Positions 21,940 to 33,789 are shown, counted from the stretch's first letter. The stretch is 64,000 nt of DNA from Notamacropus eugenii (GCF_028372415.1 NC_092872.1:519808224-519872223); one strand, 5' to 3'. Numbers and translations: made by a program. The notes: generated from the letters alone by a model not told the origin.

Positions 21940-22110
21940 TTATGGTGCGCTGATTTCCACATAATAATAGCTCTGTGAGGAAGGTTGTTGTTTGAGAATT
22001 ATGCACATTTTACCAAACAGGAAACTGAGGCTCAGAGAGCAGGAGGGATTCCTCCAAATTCACACAGCATGGGGCAGAACAAGGACCCAAACCCAAGTCT
22101 TTGCTTTTCT
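21940..22110 (-). mobile_element. MIR-class SINE fragment
   Basis: ACCAAACAGGAAACTGAGGC TCAGAGAG and TTCACACAGCATGGGGCAGA give the antisense core. Confidence 0.7.
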
Positions 22111-22439
22111 TAAAAAAGTAGCTTCTCCACAATATCCCCGGCAAACCAATACAAAGCAGGTATTATGACCCCTATTTTACAGATGAGGAGACAGTATGGA
22201 AAGGATGAATGTTCCTTTATTTAACTCTACAAGTTTGGAAGTCATCGGCTTGCTCAGTCCTTTTGGCATGGTGACCAGGCCTTATTTCCTGCCAGGTCTT
22301 AATTTTGGAAAGGCTGGTGTCAGAGAACAAATATTTGAAGGGTTGATTAAATTTTAGCCAGCAAGACCTTGCATCACTTCTACATGTGGGGTCTTCTGCA
22401 AAGATTCACAGGGCCCTGTGCCTGTTCCTTTGCTTCCTT

Positions 22440-22620
22440 AGTGAGAATCATAAAACCACTGATTGCCAGAGGTTAGAAGAGTCTAACTCCCTCACTTTAC
22501 AGAGGGAAAAGCTGGGGCTCAGAGTGGGGAACTGACTTATCCAAGGTCACATAGTAGGGGAAACTGGAACTAGAACCCATTTTCCTGACTCATTTATTTC
22601 TACTACAGTATTCTGGAGTG
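22440..22620 (-). mobile_element. MIR3/THER1-like SINE
   Basis: CACTTTACAGAGGGAAAAGC, CCAAGGTCACATAGTAGGGG and GAACTAGAACCCATTTTCCT give the antisense order. Confidence 0.8.
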
Positions 22621-23269
22621 AGAAGCAACCTGGAACCAAACTCTATTTAACTATAGAGGAAATTTTCCTATGTTTGAACAGCTTGGGCTACTTTGTAAGA
22701 AAACATTTAGGGTATGGGGTTGCAGAGGTTGGCTGTATCCTGAATCTCTTAGCTGGTGGCTTACTCTAAATAACTCCCAGTTCTTCCCTACTTGTTTCTC
22801 ACCAGTCTAACTCTTCTGTGGCCTGCTTTTTTATATGAAGACCTGGGAACTAAGAATTTTTTTTTTACATTTTTAAAATAAAGTTTTATTTATTTAGAAA
22901 TGAAAATAAGCTACTCTTAGCTTGAGGCTGTACAAAAGGGGTACGGGTGAGAATCTGGCCTGCAGGCCATAGTTTTCAGACTCCTCCTGATTTTGAATAA
23001 TAACAAATTCAGATTGTGAGTTTACTATCTCTTTAAAGGGACTGGCTCAGTTCTAACTGATGCTGGCATCCGTGAAGACAATGAAGGATGCTTCATCCTT
23101 ATCCATTTACAGTCTGGGGGATTTTTAATCTGAAATTTAAAAATCTACCAATGATGTCAAGTTGGGAGAGATGCAGCAACCTATTAGTAAGGAGCTCTCA
23201 GGGCCACCCCGTCTACAACCCCTCACACTGGGGCAGCAGTAATTTTCCAAAGCAACCGGTAGTAAAATA

Positions 23270-23700
23270 GAGAAGGCTATACTTGGAATCAGAAGACCTG
23301 GATTCTAATCATGGCTTTGCTGCTTACTAGTTACGTTCATTGGTTCATAGTTCATAGGAGTATAGATATAGATTGGAAAGTGTCTGAGAATATCACCCAC
23401 TCCAATCCATTCATTGAACAGATGAGGAAACTGAAGAACAGAGAGGGGAAGTGATTTATTCAATGTCACAGAGAGTGGAAGAACTGGGATTTGAAATCAG
23501 GTGGTCTGACTCTAGGCCCAGAACGCTTTCTGTTACACCATCCTACCATGTGACCCTAGGTAAGTCACTGTAAGCCTCAGTTTTCTTATCTATAAAATAG
23601 AGATAATACTTATACTACCTACCTCAGAGAGATGTCATGAAGAAAGCACTGTTGGAACTGTGATGCTTTATGGAAATATGAGCTACTGTTGTCATCACTG
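23270..23700 (+). mobile_element. MIR-class SINE interrupted by another SINE
   Basis: The left part, GGAATCAGAAGACCTGGATT to GCTTACTAGTTACG (23270-23335), and the right part, CATGTGACCCTAGGTAAGTC to GTTGTCATC (23550-23700), are consecutive pieces of one sense SINE. Confidence 0.75.
23338..23549 (-). mobile_element. MIR3-like SINE nested in a sense SINE
   Basis: GATTGGAAAGTGTCTGAGAA, GATGAGGAAACTGAAGAACA and GGGATTTGAAATCAGGTGGT, ending in GTTACACCATCC, form an antisense SINE between the two halves of another. Confidence 0.75.
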
Positions 23701-23709
23701 ACATTATTT

Positions 23710-24130
23710 TTAAATCAACACCCCAAATCTGAGCGTCTAATATTCTGTGATCCAGTGACACAGGCCTCTTTGTTGTTCCTCACTCAAGACGTTCTCTCCA
23801 CTCTGGGCATTTTCTCCAGCTGTCCACCATCCCTGGAATTCTCTCCTTCCTCATCTCCCCCCTCCTACCTTCCTTTATGCTCCAGCTAAAACTGCAGCAT
23901 CTATAGGAAGCCTGTCCTGATCCACCCTAATTCTGGTGTTTTCCCTCTGTTGATTATCTCCACTTTATTCTGCATGTATCTTGTTTGTACAAAGCTGTAT
24001 GCATGTTGTCTCCCCGCCACAACTGAGTGCTTCTCAAGATTATTTTTTGTCTTGCTTTGTATCCCTACCACTTAGCATAATGCCTACCACACAGTAGGTA
24101 CTTAATCAATGTTTGTTGACTGACTAAATC
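23710..24130 (+). mobile_element. L2 LINE 3' region
   Basis: GGAATTCTCTCCTTCCTCAT, GAAGCCTGTCCTGATCCACC, GCATGTTGTCTCC and ATGCCTACCACACAGTAGGT before TTGTTGACTGACT follow the L2 3' end. Confidence 0.85.
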
Positions 24131-24377
24131 AAACTACAAAAGCGATGTCAGATGATAGTTATTGGGAGGAGGGAGGCAATAGGAGTCCTCATGACTGCAG
24201 AACTAGGCGAGGTAGAAGTCATATTGTCTTGTGCATGATCAGAAAAAGTGTAAGAGAAATAATATTTCCAGATTGCTACCATCATTCTCACCCCTACAGA
24301 TGCCTTTCAGGAGCAAGGTGCACAACTGAATGGGAGTGGGGGAAGGGAGGAGGGATCTTCCCCCCCAAATTCCCCAC

Positions 24378-24436
24378 CTCAAATCCTGGCCATTGTCATC
24401 CGATGAGACATCATCAACATGGATCTGGTCACAGTC
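24378..24436 (-). CDS. EYA2: EYA2 coding exon, residues about 327-346
   Basis: This 59-base exon encodes DCDQIHVDDVSSDDNGQDL plus two bases of a serine codon. It is the acidic loop segment of the EYA domain, conserved across EYA paralogues. The acceptor is strong, with a long C/T tract ending TTTCTCAG. The donor is AG followed by GTGGGG, which is off consensus at +4 and +6. The exon starts in phase 0 and ends two bases into a codon, completed by the T that opens the next exon. Because its length is not a multiple of three, skipping it would shift the frame. It lies 16.9 kb downstream of the previous exon. Confidence 0.96.
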
Positions 24437-25079
24437 CTGAGAAATGTTTGGACAAAGAAGAGAAAGAGAAGGGATGGGGGAGAGTGGTAGAAAAAAAGGA
24501 AACAAGAAACATCACTTTTTCATTTGAAATAACTCTTGGGAGCAGGTTTCCTATGCTCCCATGATTGTGCCGATGGCAGATATTAAGAAAAGATACTGGG
24601 GTTTTCATGCTGGGCTTCTATTCCCAAGAAATCCCTTTCTTTGGACAATGAGGTTCCCAGGACCTGTTGAGCTCTGCTGTGCAGCAGCCTGGATGGTCAG
24701 AGTCAAAATAATAGCTCCATGCTGATGCAGGAGGAGGAGGGCCATGGAAACAGCAGCCACAATCCCCCAGTCAAGAGTGAAGGGAGAAAGGCTGGTGCCA
24801 AAAGAAATTCATTCCACCTCTGTCCAGCAGGCTGGCAGTGCTGAGCATGCATCCAGAATAAGAATGGCAGACCCTGGAGTCCTTGGCAATACAAATGAAT
24901 GTCATAATTTGAGGTCGACAGGGTGCAGGAAACCAGGGAATCTTAGACATTTTTTTCCCCAGTGAGAAACAAAGTCTGACTACTTTGTGTTACCATTTGT
25001 CAATGCAAGTATGCCTTTCTATGGCACTGGAACGATTTGTTAGTTCATGCCCTTGCCAGTGGCCCTGCTTAGCTTTGAG

Positions 25080-25320
25080 AATAATAGTTCTGCAGAGTTC
25101 TGGAGTGGAAAAGGATCGTAAACATGAATGGATCACAACGTCATGGAAACGATGGAACTAGAAAGAAGTGTTAAGGCTCATTTTAATCCAGTCCCCTCAC
25201 TTTACAGAGGAGGGAACTGAGGCCCAGAAAGCAGATATGACTTGCCTAAAGTCACACGGGGAGTCGGTGGCAAAGCTGGGACCAAAATCCTGGTCTCTTA
25301 CCCTCAGTTTAGGACTATAG
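25080..25320 (-). mobile_element. MIR3/THER1-like SINE
   Basis: TTTACAGAGGAGGGAACTGA GGCCCAG, GACTTGCCTAAAGTCACACG and GGACCAAAATCCTGGTCTCT identify it. Confidence 0.8.
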
Positions 25321-25629
25321 CCCCTGAACCATGCTTTTGTCCACTGAAGTACTTACCTGGGTCATACCTTACTCTAGCATGAGAGGACACACCACATCTA
25401 CCAAGGTATCACTGATGCTAGTAGAGGCAACTGAACCGTATGGTCTCTGCATTGTACTCCTGAGACCTTACATGACCGGGGTATATTGTCATTTTCACTG
25501 TCCCTGCTTCCTTCTCCCTCTTCCCTACCCCCTGACTTCATATTGCCTGTGAAGTCATTGTCACAGCATCCTTCCTGGTGTTTTGTGAATTCCAGGTGTG
25601 ACTCGGTATGACACTTTGATACAGCTGCT

Positions 25630-25840
25630 AGGCAGGATGGATCACAGGAGTATGGATTTAAGCCTGGAAGGGACCTGAGAATTCATCTAGTCCACTTCCT
25701 TCATTTTATAGGGGAGGAAAAACTAAGGCTCAGATAGGTCAAGTGAATCACACAAATTCACACCAAACTAAGTAGAAGAGGCAGAATTTGAACGCGGTTC
25801 CTGTGTTCCAATATAGCACTCTTTGTAAGTGTACTGTGTT
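25630..25840 (-). mobile_element. MIR3/THER1-like SINE
   Basis: CTGGAAGGGACCTGAGAATT CATCTAGTCC, then TTTATAGGGGAGGAAAAACT and AGAATTTGAACGCGGTTCCT. Confidence 0.8.
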
Positions 25841-25914
25841 GTCTGGCACCTTCTAGGAAATTAATAATCATAGAAACACAGAACTGGAAGGGAAATAAGT
25901 TGATAATATCTTTT

Positions 25915-26190
25915 CTATCTGTATTAACTAATAGTAATTTACATGTCTATAATGCTGTATCTCATAGTCCACTGGTTGACCCTGTCACAAATTATCTCAT
26001 TGGGTGCTTACAACAGCCTTGTGAATTAAGTAATGTGTATGGATATCTCTATGTGAACAGATGAGGAAATCAATGGAAACTCAAAAATGGTTTAGTGACT
26101 TGGTCAAGGTCACACAGCTAGAAAATGACAGAACTGGAGCCAAGAATCCTTATCTCTTGACTCCTAAGATTAACATGCTTTCTTTCCACC
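25915..26190 (-). mobile_element. MIR-class SINE, antisense
   Basis: ATCTCATTGGGTGCTTACAA, GATGAGGAAATCAATGGAAA and GGTCAAGGTCACACAGCTAG, ending in ATCTCTTGACTCC. Confidence 0.85.
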
Positions 26191-26654
26191 ACATGATGCT
26201 TGCAGATAAATCCAAGTGATAAATTTCCAAAGTCTTCCCATCCCTATCCTGCTCAGCAGCACCTTCCCCACACCCCCTGACAGGTTTTTTTATTTTGTGG
26301 GTGCCCAAACACTGCTGAGGTTCTCTGGGCTAGTGCCAGTCGGGTATCAGAACACCATGATTCCCATGTTGCACTCTAGGTCATCAGTACCACTTACATT
26401 CACTGGGGAAAGAAACAGAGTAGAAGTGGTAACTGAGCAGATGTGTAGGCCTGTAGCAATTACGTGCTCCCGATCTTATCTATAGATTCCTCTTTTGTGC
26501 AAATACTTTTACCTTAAAAAAGGCACTAAACCTTACTCCCCTCTTCCATTAAGACATTATGGTTTTTAATGAAAGTATTTTTTTAAAAAGGAATTTTAGA
26601 CATCTCCCCATTTTGTCCTACATCTGTCTGATGGGAAAATATCTGTTTTCTCAA

Positions 26655-26815
26655 GCTCACAAGTCAGAGCACTGGATCTGGAGTCAAAGAATCTGGCTCT
26701 AGGAATGAGCCTGGGAAAGTTAATTATTTTGGGCCTCAGTTACTCCATTTGTAAAATGACAGCTTTGGACTGGATGCTATCTAAAATCCCTTTTTATGTC
26801 GAAAGTCAGTGCCTT
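26655..26815 (+). mobile_element. MIR3-like SINE, sense
   Basis: GAGCACTGGATCTGGAGTCA, GGGCCTCAGTTACTCCATTT GTAAAATGAC and GGACTGGATGCTATCTAAAA are the sense modules. Confidence 0.75.
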
Positions 26816-27159
26816 ATAAAAAGGTTTGCACTAATGCTTTTTTTTTTAATACTAAATTATGAAGATTCATACCCAAAGAGACTAATGGATAATTTTCCTC
26901 TCACTGTACTTTTGTCAGTAAGTGCAAAGAATGACAAACTATAAAGGGATAAAACTGAATTTAAAACCAGCACACCAGAAGTTAGTCACTTAGCTGAATA
27001 GGAAGTCAGTGCATGCATTCATTCAACCAGGCTGCACAAAATACTCACAACATTTGTAGAGTGACAGTCAAGAACTAGTATACAGGCTCCATGGAAAAGC
27101 CATTCTTATTACCTTATTATCATGCAGCTTTTTTTCTTTTTTTTAAACAAGGGTTTTAC

Positions 27160-27335
27160 ATCTTTTAAATGGGAAGAAACCCTAGAGATCATCTAGGCCA
27201 ACATTCTCATTTTAGAGGGGATGACACTGGAGTCCTAGCTGAAGTGATTTGTCCAAGGTTGCACAATGGTTGGAATAAGAATCACAGGTCTCTAGACTCC
27301 TAATCCAGAGCTTTTTATCCCCTACGACTTGTTTT
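27160..27335 (-). mobile_element. MIR3/THER1-like SINE
   Basis: GAAACCCTAGAGATCATCTA GGCC, TTTGTCCAAGGTTGCACAAT and TCCTAATCCAGAGC give the antisense order. Confidence 0.75.
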
Positions 27336-28440
27336 CTCCCAAAATTAATGACTACTGAAGTCCTATGATGAGAAGATCCCTATGCATCCTGGTGGGGATG
27401 CAGAAGAGGGTGGGAGTTGTGAGTTCTACTTCAGAGCAGCTCTACTTGTTTATTCTAGAAGGGGCCCTGAGTGACCAGCTGAGTTATAAGTCATTTTGGA
27501 TCCACTCCAGGATGGAACTGGATAGGGTCAAACCTCTCTTCTCTCCCCAGGTCTATCCTAAAGAATCTAAGCTCCCTTATCATCATAGTCTACCCTCTTG
27601 ACATTACAGGCTGAGACCTCCAACTCACTCCTACTCTGAGCAGAATTCTCTCTTCTTCAGTCTCTATGCTAGAAGTAAGACTGGAACTGGCCCAGCCTCC
27701 AGGGAAAGGGGACAAGACAGAATTCCCCTCATCATTTCTCCTAATGCCCCTTGGCCATTTAGTTGGTCCACAGAAAACTACAGTGGCAAGTTTGGTCCTG
27801 GTCCTCAGTCTTCTGCTATGTTATTGAAAATAGAATTTTAAAACCAACACTAATTTTACAGACCCTGGCTTTGCCGAAAATAAAATTAATAGCAGATTTC
27901 CCTTCAGCACATCACCCTGTCTGAAATTACAAAAACACTCCCCCATAGCAGTTGCAAGCTCAGAAAGCCACACTGGGATAATATTGTCCCAGCCTGCTTA
28001 ACTTCGCCTATACTGAGCCTTGGGTGATGTAAAGGGAAAGGCATCTGTGGAAGACCTGGTTTTCTCATTTGTGAGGGAATTGTTCTGGGCGCTAAAGTGT
28101 GACAACAGTAGCTATCACATTTCTGACTTAATAAAATACCGTGACACTTAGTGAGACACTACCTCATAGTCCACTGGCCAACCCTATCACGTTACCAGCT
28201 AAGCCACCCCAAGAAGCTAGGCAGAGTAAAAGTGGGAGGACTGGCTTTTACTACTTGGGGAAACCAGACTGATTTTTCATTTTCACAGAAACTAGCTTCT
28301 AAGATCTGAGCAAACTGAGGGGGTAATAGGAAGTAAGAGATACAGAGAAATGTCTGTTGGGCTGAACTCAATGTACTCAGAGATAACCTAGGAGTGTTTT
28401 TTTCCTTTCTGCTTGAGTATTCACCAGGGCTCAGAATTAC

Positions 28441-28545
28441 CGAATGTCAAAGTTGGAAGGGACATTAGAATATAGAATGTGACAGCTAGAAGGAATCTTA
28501 GAAAAAAGAATATTAGAGTTGGAAGGGGCATGAAAACAGAAAGAG
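28441..28545 (-). repeat. Tandem 33-bp units related to a SINE head
   Basis: Three units begin GAATGTCAAAGTTGGAAGGG (28442), GAATGTGACAGCTAGAAGGA (28475) and GAATATTAGAGTTGGAAGGG (28508), exactly 33 bases apart. Each resembles the antisense head of the MIR3/THER1-like SINEs found elsewhere in the window. Confidence 0.8.
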
Positions 28546-28829
28546 ACTTTAGAATCCAAGTACTTCAACCTCCTGAAGGTACAAAAGGGATCTAAACAGT
28601 AGAAGTGAGGAAGGCATCCATTCCAGGCTTGTGTTGAAGCATGGAGTGGAAGGTAGTGGATTGACTTTAGAGAACTAATTGTCTAGCTTGCCTCTTACCA
28701 TCAACCCATACTGCTTTACATAAACTGAGACATACTTTTGGCCCGTGTGGGCATGATCCAAACATTTTAGTTGGATACAAACATTCAAGGGATGATATGT
28801 CAACATTCTATGATGAGATTTGAACTGTC

Positions 28830-29060
28830 AGTGATACAAGAATAACATCTGCCTTCAAGGTGCTGACAGTCTTATTAGGAAGACAAGAGGTCATCCATGA
28901 AACAAAAGGAGAACAATCAAATGCCCAGAGAAAGGAGAGATCAATGCATGGAAATACTGGGGAAGACTTTTCAGAGGAAGGGAGACTTGAAGTTATGGAA
29001 AGCTTTGCAGAGGGGAAGGGGAGATGGAAAAGCATTTCTGATAGAAGAGAGCCCTAATTC
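28830..29060. mobile_element. Ancient dispersed repeat
   Basis: CTGCCTTCAAGGTGCTGACA GTCTTATTAGG and the later GACTTGAAGTTATGGAAAGC block belong to the same module set as 42040-42300. The family is not named with confidence. Confidence 0.45.
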
Positions 29061-29061
29061 C

Positions 29062-29260
29062 TTAGAGCAGAAGTGTCAAACTCAGAACCAGACTGAAATG
29101 TAACTGGGAGGTATTTAATAAAGTAAATAAAAATACAAAAGAACATAGATAATGATAGATATAGATATTATGTGGTTCTCTAAGTCAATATGATGGCCTG
29201 CATGTATGGTCTAGAGGCTCTTGTTTTTCTTGAGTTTGACATCAAACTCCAAGTTTGGCT
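29062..29260 (-). mobile_element. Dispersed repeat with CAAACTC ends, antisense
   Basis: AAGTGTCAAACTCAGAACCA opens it, TTTAATAAAGTAAATAAAAA and GTGGTTCTCTAAGTCAATAT lie inside, and GAGTTTGACATCAAACTCC closes it. Copies recur at 39670-39815 and 47225-47380. Confidence 0.65.
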
Positions 29261-29689
29261 TTGAGAAAAGTCATGCCCTGCTCAGGTGATGCAGGATCAC
29301 AGGCTTTGGAATTAGAAGGTGCTGAGAAGATGAAGACCCAATGAGATGATGTTCAAAAGTTCATGAATTGGATGGAGAAGGTGAACAGTGATTTATTCAT
29401 TAAATCCTAGAACATGAGACATACTAGAGGAGACTCTTCCTGGAACTTGGAAAGACATACTTTGGGTTCAAAGAAAAGTATCACTTTCTCCAGTAGGAAG
29501 TAATTTTGTGAAATTAATCTGAAAATGTGACCTAGATGAAACAGGTTCAAAAAGGAATTGGTCCAATTAATGGAGGCCAAAGTGAACCAGGTTGGGAGTT
29601 ACTGCCTTTGTGCTCATGTGATGGAGGCAACTCCTGCCCTCTCCAGAATGTTCTTTGACATTCCCTGTTTGGAGAGAACATGGTGGGTA

Positions 29690-29910
29690 TGACGTCTCTT
29701 AGGTGCTAGATAGAGCAATGACTTCTGGAGTTGGACCATTTTGGTTCAGGTCCTGTTTCTGACAATTATCACCTTGTATGATATGTTGAGAAAGCACTTA
29801 AACCTCCTTGGGCCCCAGTTTCTTCATTTCTAAAATGAGGGGCTTGGGATAGATGGGCTCTCAGGTTCCTTTCAAGTCTAAATTTATGATACTATGATTC
29901 ATCCCCAGTG
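29690..29910 (+). mobile_element. MIR3-like SINE, sense
   Basis: GACTTCTGGAGTTGGACCAT, GGGCCCCAGTTTCTTCATTT CTAAAATGAGG and TTCAAGTCTAAATTTATGAT are the sense modules with the 3' end. Confidence 0.75.
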
Positions 29911-30149
29911 ATTTCCTCTTGGCCATGGGTAGCAGCAATAGTCCCCACTGGATATGTGGTGGTGGGGTTATACCACTAGGGATTATAGCAGAAACGCCAG
30001 ACAAACAAACAAGGCTGGCATTTCAGATTTTCAGCTTCTTATACACTACTGTTATTCTCTAGCTCATGTGATTCTTCTAGAGGAAGTTGGTTTCTCTATT
30101 TTGCTGTACTATGAATTGACCACCCCTTTTTGGGGTTCTTAAATTCCCC

Positions 30150-30430
30150 ATAACTTTCTATAGCAGTGCCACATTGATGAGCTCCGATGATGAAAAACAA
30201 ATGTGCAAGGCTCTTAAGAAGGAGCCTGTTGTGCTATAAGAAATGAAAAACCCAGTTTGAGACAGATCTGGCAAGACTTGTCTGAACTGATGCAGAGTAA
30301 AGTGAGCAGAACCAGAAGAACATTCTATACTATACTATTAATATGGTAAAAAAGGAACAATTCTGAAAGACTGGACGGTGATCAATATTGTGATCAACCA
30401 TGATTCCAGAGGACTGATAAAGAAAAGACA
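30150..30430 (+). mobile_element. Diverged marsupial retroelement fragment
   Basis: CTTGTCTGAACTGATGCAGA GTAAAGTGAGCAGAACCAGA AGAACATT is a hallmark stretch of an abundant marsupial retroelement; the downstream parts are diverged. Its class cannot be settled from this fragment. Confidence 0.5.
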
Positions 30431-30437
30431 TTTCTAT

Positions 30438-30472
30438 TCTTCCTTCCTTCCTCTCTCCCTCCCTTCTTTCCA
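30438..30472. repeat. CT-rich simple repeat
   Basis: Short run of TTCC and CTCC units. Confidence 0.85.
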
Positions 30473-30759
30473 TTAAAAATACTACTTTGTATGGTGAAAA
30501 TAAAAGCAGACAAGGAGTCTCTTCTCCCCTCCAAAAATAATAAGAGACTGATGGCAAAACAAAGGATTTTTCTAAGATCAAATGGTTGTAGATAAAAGAA
30601 GCATAAGCATGACTTTTCATCCAATTCTTCAAGCATTATTGGAATCTAGCTCTTGGTCCAAAAATCTCTTTTTGCTAAATAGAGGAAGAAGTGAATTGAT
30701 TGCAAAGGATCTTTCTAGACTGTATTCTAGCCATACTGGTTTGGCCAGGATATTAAAAT

Positions 30760-30990
30760 ATTAGCTGCTAAGAGGTAACATGTAGTATCTGCTATGTGCC
30801 AGGCACTGTGCTAAGTACTTTACAACATGAGTTTTAGTCCTCAAAACTATGCTGGTGGTAAGTACTATCATTATTCCCCTTTTATAGATGAGGAAACAGA
30901 GGTAGAGGTTAAGTGACTTGCCCGGGGTCACACTGCTAGTAAATATCTAAGGCTAGATTTGAATCAGGTCTTCCTGACTCTAGGACTACT
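30760..30990 (-). mobile_element. MIR-class SINE, antisense
   Basis: GCTATGTGCCAGGCACTGTG CTAAGTACTTTAC, GATGAGGAAACAGAGGTAGA, CTTGCCCGGGGTCACACTGC and AGGTCTTCCTGACTCTAGGA. Confidence 0.9.
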
Positions 30991-31144
30991 TGAGCATCTC
31001 TACTTTTTCATGATGGTGAAAACAGTTCATTATGAAAATCTTTTGCAGATCTTTTCCATTTTATCCTGTTTGCTGTCTCCTTCTCATTTTCATCCGTATC
31101 TGTCCTTGGGATGACTTTGCTTAAGTTAGGTTTCTGACCAACTT

Positions 31145-31260
31145 TTCTTTGAATGAATGAAAATCATTTATTAAGCCATTAATATGTGCCAGGGACTGTG
31201 CCTATATAAAATAAGGAAACTCAACTTGAAGGAGCTTATATTCAAATGATGGAGACAACG
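31145..31260. mobile_element. Ancient dispersed repeat fragment
   Basis: CATTTATTAAGCCATTAATA TGTGCCAGGGACTGTG followed by GAAGGAGCTTATATTCAAAT and GGAGACAACG matches the module at 1710-1850. Confidence 0.6.
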
Positions 31261-31309
31261 CATATAGGGAAGTGGTGGTCAAGGAAGAGGTTTTTGGAAT
31301 AATTTCCCC

Positions 31310-31515
31310 AAATCAAGCCCTACTGCCTCCAACAATTTTTCCAGACTATTCCAGGCTATTTTTTTCCCTTTCTCTAAACCCTTAGGTAGCTTGTAGTCCA
31401 CTGTATATGATTTATACTTACCTGTGTGCAGTTCTGTACTGTTAAGTATTTTTCATGTATCAGCCTCATTTCTCCAACTAGAAGGTGAACTCTTGTAGGG
31501 TATGTGCAGTGTCAA
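31310..31515 (+). mobile_element. L2 LINE 3' region, diverged
   Basis: CAAGCCCTACTGCCTCCAAC, a pyrimidine-rich stretch, and CTCCAACTAGAAGGTGAACT CTTG follow the L2 3' order. Confidence 0.55.
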
Positions 31516-31524
31516 CACATTAGT

Positions 31525-31735
31525 GACACTGCCTTGTCATTAATCATTACCCGTGTGACCTTGGGTGAATCACTTTAATCTCTTTAAGCCAGTTTCCTCA
31601 TCTGTAAAATGGGGATAATAACATTTATACTATCTACCTTTTAGGGTTGTTGTAAGGATCAAATGAGCTGTGTACAGAGACTTTATGAACCTTAAAGCAC
31701 TGTATAAACGCCAGGTATTATTATATTCTTGTCTC
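31525..31735 (+). mobile_element. MIR-class SINE, sense
   Basis: CGTGTGACCTTGGGTGAATC, TTTCCTCATCTGTAAAATGG GGATAATAAC and TTAAAGCACTGTATAAACGC ending in TATTATTATA. Confidence 0.9.
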
Positions 31736-31904
31736 TCCTCCAGATGCTAGCCCTGGGGGAGTTACACACAGAAGCTCACTAAATGTCTGAATCATTATTT
31801 GGGGCAAATCTGCGAGTAGTTCTACTTTTGTTGCCTTGATAGGGGATAACTTTTATTGGTGGAAAGTAAGTGGCAGGCTCCAAACTTCATGGATGCTTCC
31901 AGGA

Positions 31905-32265
31905 TACAACATAATATGGCAGAATCATTGCAATCAGAAAACCTAGTTTGAATGTGTTCTGTCACTGACATCTCAGGTAACCATAGGTGAGTCACATGCT
32001 CTGTCTGAGGGTCTGTAACATTAGGTACCTAGACTAGATGATCTCTAGGGTCTCTTCAAGCTCTACATTTTATGATACTAAAATCAGAATGCTTGAGTGT
32101 GGCAGGGTCTTAGTATCTTAGAGCCAGAAGGGACCCAAAAGAACATGTGATCCATCCTCTTAATTTCACAGAAGAGAAAACTGAGACCCACAAAAGGGAA
32201 GTGGCTTGCTCAAGTGCAACCCAAATAGTACACCTCTGACCAACAGTGAAGACATTTGAAGGGTT
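31905..32265. mobile_element. Pair of MIR3-like SINEs, sense then antisense
   Basis: The sense copy (31905-32080) ends TAGACTAGATGATCTCTAGG GTCTCTTCAAGC. The antisense copy (32110-32265) begins TTAGAGCCAGAAGGGACCCA and contains GAAGAGAAAACTGAGACCCA. Confidence 0.75.
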
Positions 32266-32999
32266 CTTGGGACTATTTCCTGGTGGTGTTTCCGCCTGAC
32301 CTGTAATCAACGAGAACAGTAATCCTGCCATTTGCTACCTACTAAACCATTGGCTGCAGATCAAAACGCCAAAGCCACGGCTGAGCGTGTGCCAACTCTT
32401 TCCTGAGTAGCCACTTGAGGCCATTAATCCTACTATCTTTTGCTCCTAGCCTGACTACAGCCACTGAAGAAAAAAAAGAAAGGATATTGTTGACAAATCT
32501 GCTTCTGGAAAATAATTTCCTCCAAGGGCTGGGCCAGCAAGTCTGCCTTCATTTTTCCTGCGAGATACATTTTTCAAATGAGCTTGCTGAGTACTTCCTC
32601 TAGACTAGCTGGATAACACATTCCCTAGGAAGAAAATGCTAATGCTCTTTTTTTCACTGTCAAAATGTTTAACTTTTCTTAAGAGTGATAAAGATGCTTC
32701 ACCTACCACTGGATAAATTGCCAGCCAGGCAGGAACTCTGTGTAAGCAGACTAGCACTGACATGTGTGAAATATTATTCTCTCCAACAGCTCCTACAAAC
32801 TGTAAATTAGACATTTAGGAACCAGACTCAGCATCAGGAAACTAGCTGTGTCCTAACCTGATTTCAGAAGCAACCTGTATAGTCAGCCACCTCCCTCCCC
32901 ATATCATCCTTCTCACCACACAGCCAGTGAGGGCAACCTGGCCTCTTCTGAATGGGTCCCCTGACCTCACTAGCCCAAAAGCTGAAGGTTCCACTTATT

Positions 33000-33165
33000 T
33001 GCCTTGTTCACTTGTGTCTGGCCACATTCTCCCGCCGCTTTAAAACCGAGCTCAAACTCCATTGCTTTCATGAAGCCTTTTATGACTGACCAAACATAGT
33101 CCCAAACATTCCATTAAGAATGTTTCCTCAGACCTTAAATACCTAGTTTTTGTGTCAGTATTTTA
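33000..33165 (+). mobile_element. Possible L2 LINE fragment
   Basis: GAGCTCAAACTCCATTGCTT TCATGAAGCC and TTTTATGACTGACC resemble the L2 3' region; the match is weak. Confidence 0.45.
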
Positions 33166-33789
33166 TTCATAAGAGTCACCTTTTAAAAGTCACCTTTTCT
33201 AAATATTTGTCCTATATTCCTAGCGGTTCAGCTGCTCTGGTTTAGGGAATCAAACTAAGATTTAAAAACAAGTCTTTGTCATGAACCAAGGCAAATCACC
33301 CAGCAGAAGGAACGCTTGGTGTCTGGAGGCATTTAAAGACAATATGTGTAACACTAACCCATTGGTAAGGTTTTTTGTTTTTTTTTTTGGTATAAATGAA
33401 GGAGATATGATGGTTTTCTTTAGAATTGCATTTATATCTGTAGTTTTAAGAGAAGAACAAATTAATCAGGTGACCAGCCTGGGGCTCAAAGATGGAAGTC
33501 AAGATCTAGAGGGAACCAGGTATAGTGAACAGGGTTTGAGGTTAAAAACATAGGCCAGATATGGGTTCCCAAGTCAAAAGTAGAAATGTAAGAAGACAGA
33601 GTCAGCTTTGCTAAATCTAAAGTCAGTGAAATGGGTTGGAGCAGAGAAGGGCCAGAGAGGCAAATAGATCACCATCAGGGTGAAGAAGATCTGTGAGTCC
33701 TCATCCCCATGGGTTAGTCGAGGGGTTAATCTCCCCTATGTCTGCTGTTACCTCTCTGTCTGCTGTTACCTCACTCCCCTCCCTCACTA

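Larger units (their letters stand above)
19397..24377 (-). other. EYA2: EYA2 intron (4.98 kb)
   Basis: It contains two copies of a DNA-transposon-like repeat (19520-19745 and 20528-20700), several minus-oriented MIR-class SINEs, a nested SINE pair at 23270-23700 and an L2 copy at 23710-24130. The stretch 19960-20200 and parts of 20780-21270 look unique and unassigned. Confidence 0.9.

Noticed and set aside
24145..24564. Plus-strand open frame of 139 codons
   Set aside because: It overlaps the EYA2 exon on the opposite strand and starts in an L2 tail, so it is a shadow frame.
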